Assembly: GCA_963575745.1 (NCBI GenBank)
Contig: CAUYUJ010000695.1
Coordinates: forward strand, 28,501 to 92,500
Direction of reading: 5' to 3'
Origin: Prorocentrum cordatum
Lineage: Eukaryota > Sar > Dinophyceae > Prorocentrales > Prorocentraceae
DNA: 64,000 bases
The notes below the pieces were generated by a model. The model was not told the origin of the DNA and did no database searches. It saw only the letters and a program-made list of their open reading frames with translations. A program made the position numbers and the translations under genes. This document shows positions 47,908-60,351 of this stretch, one piece after another. Every line of letters begins with the position of its first letter. Position 1 is the stretch's first letter.

Positions 47908-48104
47908 TCAGTCTGGGCCAGGGGGGGAGCGGGGACGGGGCGGAGGGGGGACGACGAGAAGGACGACGAGCCTTTCGTGTTGGCAGGACCTCTGCTGCCT
48001 GTGGCTCGGGCCAGCGGGGCTTCGCAGGGGGCTGACGGCGCCAGCGCGCGCGCGGCCACGAGCAGAGGGCGGGTAATGACTGGGGGCTGCTCAGAAGCAC
48101 CCTA

Positions 48105-48322
48105 TTCCACATCCCTTATTAATCGTCCCCCGGGTCCGGTTTTTTAAGGCGCCTTTTTGGTCATTAAGGGGGTCCGGTTTATTAGTTCGCTTTCTTTGGG
48201 TTGGAGCTGAGGAGGTCTGGTTTATTAAGGCGCCCCATCGAAGAGGGGGTCCGGAATATTAGGTCGCATTTGGAGGGGGGTCTGGTTTTTTAGGGGGGGG
48301 TCGATTAATACGGGATTTGGAG
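48105..48322 (+). mobile_element. F2 MITE, copy 2 (218 bp)
   Basis: TTCCACATCCCTTATTAATC left and GATTAATACGGGATTTGGAG right. TA precedes; TG follows, a decayed TA. Confidence 0.85.
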
Positions 48323-48411
48323 TGTGCTTCTGCGAAGGCGCGCGCCGCCTCTCCCCAGATGCGAGGCCCGCGCCTCCTGAGGAGCCGGGCTGCTGCTCCT
48401 GAGCAGCCCCA

Positions 48412-48607
48412 GATGGTCTGGTACCGGAAATTTTCGGTAGTGCTTTCGACGCACCCCGAATTTCGGTAGCGACCGGATCTTCGTTTGAGGGCGTTGAAAT
48501 AGCGGATTTCAGAACGCTCTGATACCGGTATTGGGCGCTACATTTCGGTATTTCGGTAGCGACCGATCTCTGCGGAGCGCTACCGGAAATTTTCGGTAGC
48601 GGACCAT
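48412..48607. mobile_element. F4 MITE, copy 3, complete
   Basis: GATGGTCTGGTACCGGAAAT left and TTTTCGGTAGCGGACCATC right. 196 bp. Confidence 0.85.
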
Positions 48608-49308
48608 CATGGGCTGTTCCCCCTGCCCCGTACATCCCCCCTCTGCGCGCCGCCAGCGCAGAGCACTTTTTGGTCTGCGGGGCGAGAGCGAACCTCCTCC
48701 GGTAAGAGCTAGGCGGGCTACGCACAGCTCTAACTGGGGAGACAGGGCACAGGCGGGCGGGGCCTCAGGCGGCCGGAGGGCGGGCCGGGTTGCAGGCGGT
48801 GCTGAAGAGCTTGCACAGGAAAAGGAACGCCTTGGACAGGAGCCGGAGGCGAAGACCCGGAGGGTGAGCGGTGTGGTGTTGCCGTCAACGGCGCTCCGTA
48901 AACACCATCCTCAAGTGCCCCAGCGTAGAGCACGCCTACATCGATTTACGGAGCAGTTCCGCGCGTGCTTCCGGGGTCGGCGGCGGGCCCCCCTTCTGAG
49001 TCGGGCGCCTGGCACGGGGCCTGCACACTGGGGCGCGCGCGCCCCGGGAGGCACCGCCGGGGGGACCGGCGCCGATCGAAGCAGCCCACGCGGACCTCCG
49101 GAGGGTCGCAGCTGTTTCAACAGGAGGAAGATTCAAAAATAACACAAGAATTCGGGGGATGATTCGTCCATTATTTACCTAACAGCGTAGACTGATAGGT
49201 TTCTAGTAGGATCAAAAGAGGGCAGCAGCTTACTCCACGGGGGTCTGGGCGGATGTCGGCGAGCTGCCGAGCGGACGCCGGGCGGACGAACCGGGCTCGT
49301 TTTTCGCC
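48608..49308. mobile_element. Unassigned DNA with an F7-like hairpin (48962-49100) and an F1 fragment (49112-49180)
   Basis: The hairpin has GCGCGTGCTTCCGGGGTCGG against CGGCGCCGATCGAAGCAGCCCAC. The F1 fragment keeps ACAGGAGGAAGATTCAAAAA but lacks the TIR. A Gly/Arg-rich frame from 48609 (177 codons) has no recognisable domain and runs through both repeats, so I do not call it a gene. Confidence 0.45.
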
Positions 49309-49309
49309 A

Positions 49310-49760
49310 ACAGTCACACACTTCGTGCTCTCCGACCTCCCAGAACTCCATTCCCGGGCCACATTTTGAATAACCGGACGCAACAGTCACACACTTCGTG
49401 CTCTTCGAGGTCCCAGAACACCACTCCCGGGCCACATTTTGAATGCCCGGAGCCAACTGTAGGCCACTTCGTGCTCTTCGATTTCCCAGAACGCCACTCC
49501 CGGGCCACATTCTGTTTGCCCAGAGCCAACTGTAGGCCACTTCGTGCTCTTCGATTTCCCAGAACACCATTCCCGGGCCGCATTCTGAATGCCCGGAGCC
49601 AACTGTAGGCCACTTCGTGCTCTTCGATTGCCCCGAACGCCATCGCCGAATGCCACTCCTGCCACTCCTGGCGCACATTTTGGATGCCCGGAGCCAACTG
49701 CACGCCACTTCCTGTTCTTCCACCTCCCAGAATTCCATTCCCGGGACGCATTGTGGAGAA
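49310..49760. repeat. 73-bp minisatellite, about six or seven units
   Basis: Units of about 72-73 bp with GCCAACTGTAGGCCACTTCG, TGCTCTTCGATTTCCCAGAA and ATTCCCGGGCCACATT. The period is not a multiple of three, so all frames rotate and stay open. A diverged unit reappears at 51163-51290 beyond the (GTA)n tract. Confidence 0.85.
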
Positions 49761-49789
49761 CACGCCATTGTAGTCGTAGTAGTACTCGT

Positions 49790-51165
<1,376 letters not shown>

Positions 51166-51427
51166 CTCCGTGCCCGGGCCACACTTTCAATGCCCGCAGC
51201 CAACTGTAGGCTACATTGTCTTCTTCGAGTGCCCGGAACAAGAAAACCTGTGCCATACTTTGATGGCCCGGAGACCCATGCACTTCTTCCAAGAGGAGGA
51301 GGAGGAAACAGCTCATCCACAAACGATGCCCACCATCATCACCATCATCGTCATCACCCATCTTCGTAGCCTTCTTGGCTAGAGCCCTGCTTTCAAAGGA
51401 ACTGCTCAGCGCCTACTGCACACCATA

Positions 51428-52989
51428 ATGCCACGGCATGCTGGTAGTTCTCGGTCTGGCCGCGGTGTTCCCGACCCTGCTGAACTGAACAGCGGTGTTC
51501 CTCAGCCTGCGGCATTGAACAGTGCTGCTCCTCAGCGTGCTGCATTGAGCGGTCCTCTGCTAACGCTCGTCCAGCACGTGAAGCAGTTCGGCCGGATACC
51601 GAAGCAAAATACAGGAACGTCCGAAGAAGCACGAGCCGAAAACAAGTTGGCCAGACGTTTCTTAGACCATCGCGCCAGCATCCCCAATGACGTTATGCTT
51701 GAATTGCAAGCCCTCGAGGGCGCTCCGTCCTCAGAGTTGCGCGCCGTCAGCGCTGCTCCTCAGCGCGCTGCATTGAGCGGACCTCTGCAAACGCTCGTCG
51801 AGGACGTGAAGCAGTTTGGCCGGATACCCAGGCATAATACAGGAACGTCTGAAAAAAAAAACTGAAGGAAAACAAGTTTGCCAAACGTTTCTCGGACAAT
51901 CGCAAGAGCATCCCTAATGACGTTTTGCAGGAACTCCAGGTCCTCGACGGCGCTACGGAGACCGAGGAGCTCAAGCGGAAGCAGAAGACCGAGGAGATCA
52001 CGCAGCACGTGCGAGACCTCGGCCGCTGGGCGAAGGAGACTGCCGGACGCCCCGTCGCAGAGCGGCAGCTGGGCTGGCAAGTCCGGAAAGCACGGAAGGC
52101 CAAGCAGTTCTCCCCGGAGCAGGAGGCCGAGCTCCAGGCTCTCCAGCAGGCGGACACGAAGCCCGACGAGCTCCTGCAGAAGACCGAGGAGATCATGCAG
52201 CACGTGCGAGACCTCGGCCGCTGCCCGAAGGAGACTGCCGGACGCCCCGTCGCAGAGCGGCAGCTGGGCTGGCAAGTCCGGGAAGCGCGGAAGGCCAAGC
52301 AGTTCTCCCCGGAGCAGGAGGCCGAGCTGCAGGCTCTCCAGCAGGCGGACACGAAGCCCGACGAGCTCCTGCAGCAGCCGAAGACCGAGCAGCTCATGCA
52401 GCAGGTGCGAGACCTCGGCCGCTATCCGAAGGAGTCCGCCGGGCGTGCCCTCGCAGAGCGGCAGCTGGGCTGGCAAGTCCGGAAAGCACAGAAGGCCAAG
52501 CAGTTCTCCCCGGAGCAGGAGGCCGAGCTCCAGGCCCTCCAGCAGGCGGAGAGCGAAGCCACAAAAACGGCTCGCATCGCGGAGGCGGAGGACCTTCCAA
52601 ACCCTATGGAAGGGTTCGCTGAGGAGGCGCAGAACAGGATCGACCAGGACCTGCTCATGCTTGAGAGTGGCATCCGGACCAAGGCAATCCTGCGGCGCCT
52701 GGCCGCCTACAAGGAGCTTGTGTCCAGCCGCGGTGCTACTCAGCCTGCGCAGCCTGTCCAGCCGCGGTGCTACTCAGCCAGCGCTTGGCTTGCAGAGTTT
52801 TTGCCGCGGCACTCTTCTGCGGTGAAAAGGCGCCAGTCTCGCGATGGCATCTTCAGCGTCAGCTTCTCGTGGTGCTTCTCAGCCTGCGAACGAAAGCCGG
52901 CAGGAGCCCGCGGTCGCCACTGGTCGCTGTGCTTCTCAGCCTGCGTCTTTCACGATCGCCTCCTTCAACTTCGGATTCGATCAGAATAG
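51428..52989 (+). pseudogene. Helicase-associated-like repeat protein gene broken at an A10 tract
   Basis: From ATG 51428 the frame encodes two modules of the type HVKQFGRIPKQNTGTSEE.. ENKLARRFLDHRASIPNDV. After the second GTSE it hits ten A (51852-51861) and stops at 51863-51865. One base of shift later the homologous module resumes (LKENKFAKRFSDNRKSIPND) and runs to 52989 with three near-identical repeats of about 60 residues (TAGRPVAERQLGWQVRKARK). These resemble helicase-associated domains, small helical modules; function is unknown. The last 90 codons (after SSRGATQPAQPVQ) look like shadow sequence and overlap the next gene. The shift may be a real mutation or an assembly error in the homopolymer. 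Confidence 0.6.
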
Positions 52990-54919
52990 GATGACTGGGA
53001 AAAGGGCTGGCACTCACTTCTCCAACTTTGCCCGCGTGTGCGCCACAATCGTCCAGGACGGTGATGCTGATCTGTCGTTTGCTTGCGAAGTCGGTGCGTC
53101 TCGGCAAGGCCTCAGCAAAGCGATGGCTGACGCGGCAGACATCCTGACGAAACCGTTTGGCGACAATGTCTGTTTCTCCGAGGTTGACAACTACCTATGC
53201 CTGTGGGGATTCGGCGGCGCTTTTCAGCCTGTCGATGTTTCCCTGCAGGGAGACAAGCATATCCATCACATCCCAATCGGGAGACATGTGGACGCGGTGA
53301 TCACACGGTTCGATGTGCAAATAGAAGGCCATGGTAGAATTCATTTGATTACTGCCAACTTGCACATCGTTTGCGGAGCGAAGCCGCCGTCGGTGCTGAC
53401 CAAACAACGTGCGGTCAGGCTCCTCCGACTCTACCTGGACAGCCTTCCAGGTCCGCAAGTGGACGCACCAGTTGTCCGCGTCATTGTCGGCGACAACAAC
53501 CTGGCGTCCACGCAGACCCGCGTTGCTCTGCAGCGCCGCACCGATGACGAGCAGTTGCGGGATGTGTTTGCGCATCCAAGTGATCGCCAAGGTGACAACG
53601 TGGCGGTCTCTGGGGCCACTGCGCAGTTCAAGCCCATCGCTGTTGGCGCATCGTACCAGGACCGTGGCATGCGCAACGATTCCCACGATGCTGTTGCAAT
53701 CACCATTACTCTCCCTGGTGATTCTCAGCCTAAGGAGACAAAGAAGCGGAAGATTGCCTTAGGAGATTTCGTCGTCTCCGATACTGCTTCAGACAAAGCC
53801 GAAACTGAAGTCGACTGGGAACCCTTGCCAAGCCGTTCTCCTTCGCCAGAATGGCAACCCATGCCGAGCCGCTCGCCTTCGCCGCAGCGCAACGAGCTCG
53901 ACGATGAAGTTCATCAGCGCGCGCAGGAAGTGCATCGTGAGATGAGGGAGTACTGGGAGCAGATGTACGAGGAGAGCTACGATCCCAAACTTCTCCATCA
54001 GCTCAGCCTTCTGCTTTTCATGAAGTGGGCAGACGCTGGTGCTCCTCAGCCTGGCGATGACTGCGACGCAGCCTATGCGTCGCAGGAAGAGACTGCTCGG
54101 GCCATTCAGGCTGTTCTGCGGATCCGCCACGACTTCCTCCGAAGCAAGAACATTGCGAACATGCGCCATGTCCTTGCTGAGGAGGAGCGCGGGGAACTTG
54201 TCGAACGTGCTCGAGAAGAGTGCGAGAGTTCTGCCTTCCAGGTTCAGCTGCAGAACCGAGATGCCGAGAAAGGGAAAGCGAAGGGAAAAACGTCAGCACA
54301 GCAGGAACGCGGCGCTGATCAGCCTGCGAGCAAAGGCAAGGGAAAAGGCAAGGGCAAGGAACAAGGCATTGGCAGCCTCCGTAAGTTCATCAGAGAGCAA
54401 GAGCGCAAGCGATGGCGTCGGCATCTGCAGCGCGTTTCCGGGACGAAGCAGATCTGGGAGGTCCTCGCCTTTTCCGGCCGCTTCGACGTTGACATGCCCA
54501 AGCGAGCCTTGCACGTCGAGCCCGGCGATGCACCCGCAGAGCTCGCCGATCGCAACCTGGTCTCTCGGGGAGAGCGCCGCCGCCTCCATCGTGACAAGGC
54601 GGAGGCCATTGCGCGCTACAACGAAGGCGAGCGGCTCTATCGCCATCGGCAAGAGGTGCAGCGTCGCGGTGCTAGTCAGCCTGCAGACGATGCCACTTTC
54701 ACTCGCAGGCAATGGGATGCACTGCGGAAGTGGGAGAGCGGCGAGTTGCTCAAGAACCGCAATGCGGCGATTGTGGCGCTGGGACATGGTCGTCTGCGCA
54801 CGAAAGAGGGTGATTACCTTGACATCGGCGGCAGCACCGGAGGTGGATCCCGGCGCATCGTCGATTCTTGGCAGCCTCCAGATTGGCGCGATTTCCTGGA
54901 AGACGAGCACGAGAGGTGA
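52844..54919 (+). CDS. Endonuclease/exonuclease/phosphatase-fold protein, 691 residues
   Basis: ATG at 52844 overlaps the end of the preceding frame. The N-terminus has RGASQPA and RCASQPA peptides. Residues 37-290 carry the EEP signature: FNFGF (Asn42), CEVG (Glu82), ANLHIV (Asn172), VGDNN (Asp217, Asn219) and NDSHDAV (Asp279, His281), so the metal-binding and catalytic residues appear present. This fold includes AP-like endonucleases of LINEs and Mg-dependent nucleases; no RT follows, so its role is open. Residues 320-600 are charged and helical with Lys/Gly-rich stretches. The C-terminus is PPDWRDFLEDEHER, then TGA. I recall many similar proteins from dinoflagellate genomes, which suggests a mobile or amplified family. 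It lies 3' of the module-repeat gene with the same orientation. Confidence 0.7.
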   Translation: MASSASASRGASQPANESRQEPAVATGRCASQPASFTIASFNFGFDQNRMTGKRAGTHFSNFARVCATIVQDGDADLSFACEVGASRQGLSKAMADAADILTKPFGDNVCFSEVDNYLCLWGFGGAFQPVDVSLQGDKHIHHIPIGRHVDAVITRFDVQIEGHGRIHLITANLHIVCGAKPPSVLTKQRAVRLLRLYLDSLPGPQVDAPVVRVIVGDNNLASTQTRVALQRRTDDEQLRDVFAHPSDRQGDNVAVSGATAQFKPIAVGASYQDRGMRNDSHDAVAITITLPGDSQPKETKKRKIALGDFVVSDTASDKAETEVDWEPLPSRSPSPEWQPMPSRSPSPQRNELDDEVHQRAQEVHREMREYWEQMYEESYDPKLLHQLSLLLFMKWADAGAPQPGDDCDAAYASQEETARAIQAVLRIRHDFLRSKNIANMRHVLAEEERGELVERAREECESSAFQVQLQNRDAEKGKAKGKTSAQQERGADQPASKGKGKGKGKEQGIGSLRKFIREQERKRWRRHLQRVSGTKQIWEVLAFSGRFDVDMPKRALHVEPGDAPAELADRNLVSRGERRRLHRDKAEAIARYNEGERLYRHRQEVQRRGASQPADDATFTRRQWDALRKWESGELLKNRNAAIVALGHGRLRTKEGDYLDIGGSTGGGSRRIVDSWQPPDWRDFLEDEHER

Positions 54920-54969
54920 TGGATCCAGGCCTGCTTGCCCGCGGCGCTCCTGAGCCTGCGGTGTTGGAA

Positions 54970-55640
54970 TGCTACTTGCAAAAGTGATTCCCTGCACGGC
55001 CGCGCACAGCTTCTCTGCTGAGGAAGACGAGGAAGAGGAGGAAGCGAGGGGAGAGGGCGCGCAGGAGGAAGAGGAGGAGGACGGGCAAGAGGAGGGCGGA
55101 GGCCGACGAGGATGAGGTGGAAGAGGAGGGGGGGCTCTGTCTGCCAGTCTCTGTGGTGCTTCTAAGCCTGCAGGCTTGCCTCGCTTTCCTCTTTTGTTCG
55201 TCGCCAGACTGGCGCGATCTAGTTCCAAAAGTGCTGCGCTGCGCGGCCGCCTTCAGCCTCTGTGCTGACAGGACGAGGAGGAGGAGGAAGACAAGGGAGA
55301 TGACGAGCAGGAGGAGGAGGAGGAGGGGCAAGAGGAGGGCGGAGGCGAAGGAGGATGAGGTGGAAGAGGAGGGGGGACTCTGCCTGCCAGTCTGCGCGGT
55401 GCTTCTAAGCCTGCAGGTTTGCTTCGTTTTCCGCTTCTGTTCGCCGCCAGACCGGCGTGACCTAGTTCCAAAAGTGATGCGCTGCACGACCGCGTTCAGC
55501 TTCTCTGCCGAAGAGGACGAGGAGGGGGGGAAGAGAAGGGAGAGGACGAGCAGGAGGAGAAGGAGGAAAAGGAAGAGGAGGGCGGAGGTGGAGGAAGATG
55601 AGGTGGAAGAGGAGGGGGGACTCTGTCTCTGAGTCTCTGT
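54970..55640 (+). repeat. Three tandem copies, about 240 bp, derived from the nuclease-gene tail
   Basis: Units start AAAAGTGATTCCCTGCACGG (about 54980), AAAAGTGCTGCGCTGCGCGG (about 55227) and AAAAGTGATGCGCTGCACGA (about 55470). Each has a GGA-rich middle, CTCTGTCTGCCAGTCTCTG.. GGTGCTTCTAAGCCTGCAGG and a CCAGACTGGCGCGATCT echo of the nuclease C-terminal codons. A 171-codon frame at 55117-55632 spans two units and is probably fortuitous. Confidence 0.8.
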
Positions 55641-55850
55641 GGTGCTTTTAAGCCGGCAGGGTTGCCACGCCTGTTCGCTTGTGATCGCCGCTAGACTGGC
55701 GCGATCTTCGAGAAGACGAACAGGAGAGGTGATGGATCCAACTATCCATGCCCGCTGTGCTTGTCAGCCTGCAGTATTGGAAGACTACTTCGGCCGCGTT
55801 GGCACGGTGCCTGCGAGTGTCTGCGATGCTTCTTAGCTTGCAGCTTTTGC
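55641..55850 (+). repeat. Fourth, partial tail copy
   Basis: GACTGGCGCGATCTTCGAGAAGACGAACAGGAGAGGTGATGGATCCA repeats the last codons and stop context of the nuclease gene (54883-54926), followed by two more GCTTNTCAGCCTGCAG-type motifs. Confidence 0.7.
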
Positions 55851-56752
55851 CCGTTTTCTCGCTCCGCACGCTGCGCTCATTTGTGCCCCTCGTGCGTGTC
55901 CGAAAAATCACGCCGAAAGAACGCAACCATCAAACGCAGCATTCATTGATGCATAAGTTTTACTTTAAACAATCATGGTCATCATCACATCATCCACTTC
56001 AAACGCTTCCGTGAGCACGCAGTGAACGTAGATACCAGAGTCTCATTTGAAACTGCATTCGTTGATACCGACTGCTTGTTTAAACTCACATCCGTCGATT
56101 GCAGACTTCGATGCAAAAGTCTACAATTAGAGTCCGAGTTGAATATTAATAAAATCGCCATCTGAATCTAAATGATGGTGCGCACACATATGCTTTTACA
56201 CATCGCTGTTAGGTTGCTTTGCTGGGATAATTCTTGTTTTGTTGCATAGTTTGGGTGTATGTTTGATTGTTCGTCGAACATCCGCCTGTAAAGGGGACAT
56301 GCCCCACCTAACCGTTGTGTCATGCTTTGTTTCAGCGACCGGCGCGGGCCCCCGTCCCCCTCCTCCCCACGTGGCCTCATTTAGGTCCCCGTCTTCGCAT
56401 CAGGGATGGTACTAGGTATGGGCGGTTTGGTGTGGTGCATCTGCAGAAGTAAAGACGCTGTCCCTGATGTTTTGGCCCTCCTAGCTCGGGTCCTCGCCCA
56501 ACGAGTCAGGGGTCCTTTCTGTTGGCGAATCATTCCCGTAGACTAGATCTTGGCTGCTTTGGGCGGCAGCTTCTGGCGACTTGTCGTGACCCCATCCCCC
56601 CAGCCTGCCAGGGCGACTGGTAGAAGCAGATAAATTCTAGACGCTTCGCTTATCCCCACCAGCCCATCCCGAAACGATGTCCAGGCGAGTTGAGGTGATC
56701 AGGGAAGTGCGGCAGCAAAGAGGAGGACGGCCGAACCGTGCAAAGGAGTGAG
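55851..56752. mobile_element. Unassigned DNA with an F1 right end at 56270-56312
   Basis: CATCCGCCTGTAAAGGGGACATGCCCCACCTAACC is the right TIR of F1; the left end is absent. 55900-56160 is AT-richer than its surroundings with no frame. 56440-56530 has an F7-like leader (GGTCCTCGCCCAACGAGTCA). Confidence 0.5.
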
Positions 56753-57205
56753 GAGGAGAAGGAGGAGGTGGATGGATGGATGGATGGATGAGGGAGTGGG
56801 AAGACGGAGGATGAATAGGATGAGGAGGAGGCGGAGGAGGAGGAGGAGGAGGAGGAAGAGAAGGAGTAGGAGCAGGAAGGAGGAACAGGAGGAGGAGGAG
56901 GAGGCGGAGGAGGAGGGCAAGCACAAGGGCCAGAGGTCTCTTGGATGCCTCTAGGAGCCTCTTGGAGTATCTCTTGGGCGATTCTTGGGGGCCTCTTGGG
57001 ACTCTGGGACGTCTTGAGGGTCTCTTGGCGATCCTGGGGGGCTCTTCGGGGTCTTGGGTGCCTCGGGGGGGGGGGCCTTTTGGGGCCTCTGAGGGTCTTC
57101 TTGGGGGCCTTCTGGGGGCCTCTTGGGGGCCTCTTGGGGCCATCTTGGGGTCATCTTGGGACCTCTTGGGGCCTCCTGGGCGCTTCTTTGTGCCATCTTG
57201 GAGGA
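56753..57205. repeat. (GGA)n tract, then TTGGGGGCCTCTTGG-type repeat
   Basis: 56753-56930 is GGA with a (GATG)n insert at 56770-56792. 56935-57205 is the short repeat also filling 19690-20105. The Arg-rich and Pro-rich frames are artefacts. Confidence 0.85.
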
Positions 57206-58195
57206 GATCTATCAAAGAAGAGCTGAGCTTTAATTAGCGCTGCCCCCCCAGGAGGCCAAAATGGGGCCAAAACCCTGCTAAAATCAATGATTTTGGCTTC
57301 CTCGCCGAGGCTGTTTTGGACGCTTTGACCGCTCCCCGCCCCTCCTGTCCAGGTCAGTGGGGAGGGGGTAGGGGGAGGGGTAAACCCCTCCCCGAAGGGG
57401 AAGAGGGAGGGGTGGAAGAGGAAACGCCCTAAACCACCGACGCCCAGAGGGCTGGTGGGATTAAGCACCGAACCAAATTCAGGACCCCCCCCTCCCCCAC
57501 CCTTCGGCCAGATGTCGAAACCTGAATCAGACAACGCCTACAAGGTATTGTACGTGTCGCTCGTTCCATGTTTCTCTGACTTCGACCACCGGTCGTTGAG
57601 TAGGTGACTTCGACCACCGGTCGTTGAGTAGGTAGATTCTCGGGTCCCCAAGGCACTGCTTTTGAAGTTCGTTGAAAGTATATGTTATGTTACTTCAAGA
57701 GTGTGGGCGGACGCCAAACCGATGTACAACGCCTTCCTATTTCATGTTGCTATCATTTCTTCCCGCCGACGGGTACCAGGGGGGAGCGGGGACGGGGAAG
57801 TGGAAGGGCGGAGGACGACGAGTACGACGAGGTGTTCGGCGGTGCGCTTCAGTTTCCGGCGGAAGCTGCTTCAAATCTCGAGCCAGCACGAGATGTTTTG
57901 CTTTTCACCCTACCGTTGCGTGTGAGCTGGGCCCTCGTTTTGCATCCGCAGCGCCACGCCGCACCTCCTCCCCTGACCTTCCAGGGGGGCTAAACAATAG
58001 CACGCGACTTAAAAACCTGTCCAAAAGCTATTCTACGTCTTGGTTTTAGGCCGTGTCGCTCAGCTTTTTAGGTCTGTAGGTTTCCAGCGCTAAAAAATAG
58101 CTCTCTGGAAGGTCAGCCCCGCGAGGGCACCCGCGAGAGCACCCGCGAGGAGAGCTCTGAGGAGAGGGCCGCGTCCGTTTTTTGCCCGCCTTGGG
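57206..58195. repeat. Intergenic; 27-bp direct repeat at 57578-57632
   Basis: TGACTTCGACCACCGGTCGT occurs twice in tandem with GAGTAGGT. Nothing else is supported. Confidence 0.5.
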
Positions 58196-58790
58196 GGCGG
58201 GGGAGGAGAAAGGAGGAGGTGAGGAGGAGGCAGGGAGGGGAGGAGGAGGAGGAGGAGGAGGAGGAGGAGGAGGAAGAGGAGGACGAGGAGGAGGTCATCT
58301 CCTCCCCCTCCTCTTCCTGCCGCTGCCCGGGGGGCCTCCCCCGGTGGGCCGAGCCCTTCTCCGCGAGGGCCTCCCCGTCGGGCAGAGGGAGCCCCCGCGG
58401 GGCCTCTCCGAGGGCTCCCCACGGTGCCTCGCGGAGCCGTGGGCGCCTTCTCCGCACAGCCCCCGCACCGTCGCCGCGTGCCCAGCTCGGCACACACACA
58501 GGGCTCGTGTCGATTCCTCCGATTCCGATTCGATTCGATTTCGATGGTTTCCGATTCCGATTCGATTCGATCTGGGATTCCGATTTGAGTTCCGATTTCT
58601 TATTGGAGGCATGCTAGGTCACACTTTACGCACATTTACACACATACACACATACGCTTACACACATACACGCATACATACACACACACACACACTTACA
58701 CACTGACACATACACACACAGACACACACACACACACACACACAGACAGACACACACACACACACACACACCGCCTCGCCTCGTGGCCCC
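58196..58790. repeat. (GGA)n, a GATTCCGATTCGATT repeat, then (CA)n
   Basis: GGA at 58200-58290; GATTC-rich short repeat at 58515-58600; CACACA/CATACA at 58616-58772. Confidence 0.9.
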
Positions 58791-60351
58791 GCAGGAGGAG
58801 CTACGCCTGTACCCCCCCCAGCGTGTGGGGGGTACCCCCCCGATGGGGATCAACCTCGCCTCGTCGTCGCGCCGCGACGGGGGTCGGAGCGCCTTCGGCG
58901 CGCGGTGGCTGCCCGCGACGGGGGTCGATATGGGGCTGTCGGCGGGGGGGTGGCGCCCCCCCGACGGTGATTAAGAAGCTCGGAGTACCTGTTCCCCCGA
59001 CTTTGTGCGCGTGCCGTCCTGGCTCAGCGTGCCCATCCCTCTCCTCGAGGGTTGGAGGGGAGAAGCACGGTCACCGTAACCAAGAGTCGTCGCAGGATTC
59101 TGTCTCGACGCCGATCTCGGTCATGGTCCATGCCGGCCGCCGCTGCCTTGCGAGGATGATTCACGAATCAATTGACGCGCTGATCAGGATGGCCATGAGG
59201 GAGTCCTGGAGGCCTCGCGAGGCGAGCAAAACGGCTGCACGATCTAGTCCATGCGTCCGCTTCGTGAGACAGGGGTCGACGTTCGCGAGGCGACTCCGCG
59301 TCGCAAGGCCGACACCCGTCCGAGGAGCCCGACGCGGGCCCTCCGAAGATCTGACGCGCAGCGGGCCATCGGGTTGCCGCGCGAGGGCTCCAGGTTTCCT
59401 CATGACGAAGGAGGAGGAGGAGGAGGAGGAGGAGGAGGAGGACGGGAGTAGGGAGGAGGGAGGAGGGAGAGGAGAGGAGGGAGGAGGGAGGAGGGAGGGA
59501 GGAGGAGGGAGGAGGAGGAGAGGAGGAGGAGGAGGAAGGAGGCTAGGGTTTTTCGCACGGACAGATCGCCGCGACGTTACTGCGTTCAGTCTTGGTCATA
59601 CAGTCGGTGCCCTGAAGAAGGAACCCCTTTTCGTGGGGGAGGGCTCCCCCCGTCGTCCATTAAGTGTTTCACAGCGCTTGCCTCGGGTGTTCCTTTCTAT
59701 AACGCCTGATACATGAATCTCACACTATCACAATTGAATTATCACATTTACTACTTAAAATCTCCAAACTACATATCACATAGAATGTTTCCGACAGGAA
59801 ATCGAAGGTTAACTTATGGAAAAAAGGGGCCTCGTTCCGTATTTAGGGTTCCTTAGGTCAAGGCCCCGATTGTACCCCCTCCCCCCCGAAAAATTTGATG
59901 GGAAGATTCAGTCCTGCCCACTCCGCCCCAAGCCTCATGATGCTCCAACCTCCTTTAGCCGATTAACCGCCAGGAAGAATTCCGGGCACCAAGAGAGTAC
60001 CGCAACTGGAGAGTTTTCACGTGTCGGGTCTTGGGAGGCGATACTCGTTCGACACTGTGTCGATACTTTTCTGCCCGACTTGACAACCCGAAGACTACTA
60101 CATTATCCGATGCCTGCTTCCATCAAGTTTTTGCTCCGGGAGGGGAGGGTGGTACGGTAGGTAGGTTCGCGTCGTGCCGACCGGCGGCGACCTCGCCGCC
60201 GGCGTTCAACGTTGAACGCCGCCAGCGACCCAGAATCGGTCGAAGTTGAACGATCTGACGTCTCGGCAGCGGCCGATCGTGTCAGGTTGAAGAGCAGTCC
60301 CCGCGGCGTCAGGAGCAAACGGCTGGGCCGACACGACACGAGCCCGCCGTA
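58791..60351. other. No gene recognised; (GGA)n at 59405-59545
   Basis: Near 58840-58970 two short related segments with GATGGGG and GCGACGGGGGTCG occur. 59700-59800 is AT-rich. 60160-60290 has CGCCGGCGTTCAACGTTGAACGCCG, a palindrome around 60205. No supported coding. Confidence 0.4.

Noticed and set aside
48609-49142. 177-codon frame as a host gene
   Set aside because: It runs through an F7-like hairpin and an F1 fragment and has no recognisable domain.
55117-55632. 171-codon frame as a gene
   Set aside because: It spans two tandem tail units and is dominated by GGA-derived Arg/Glu; more likely fortuitous.
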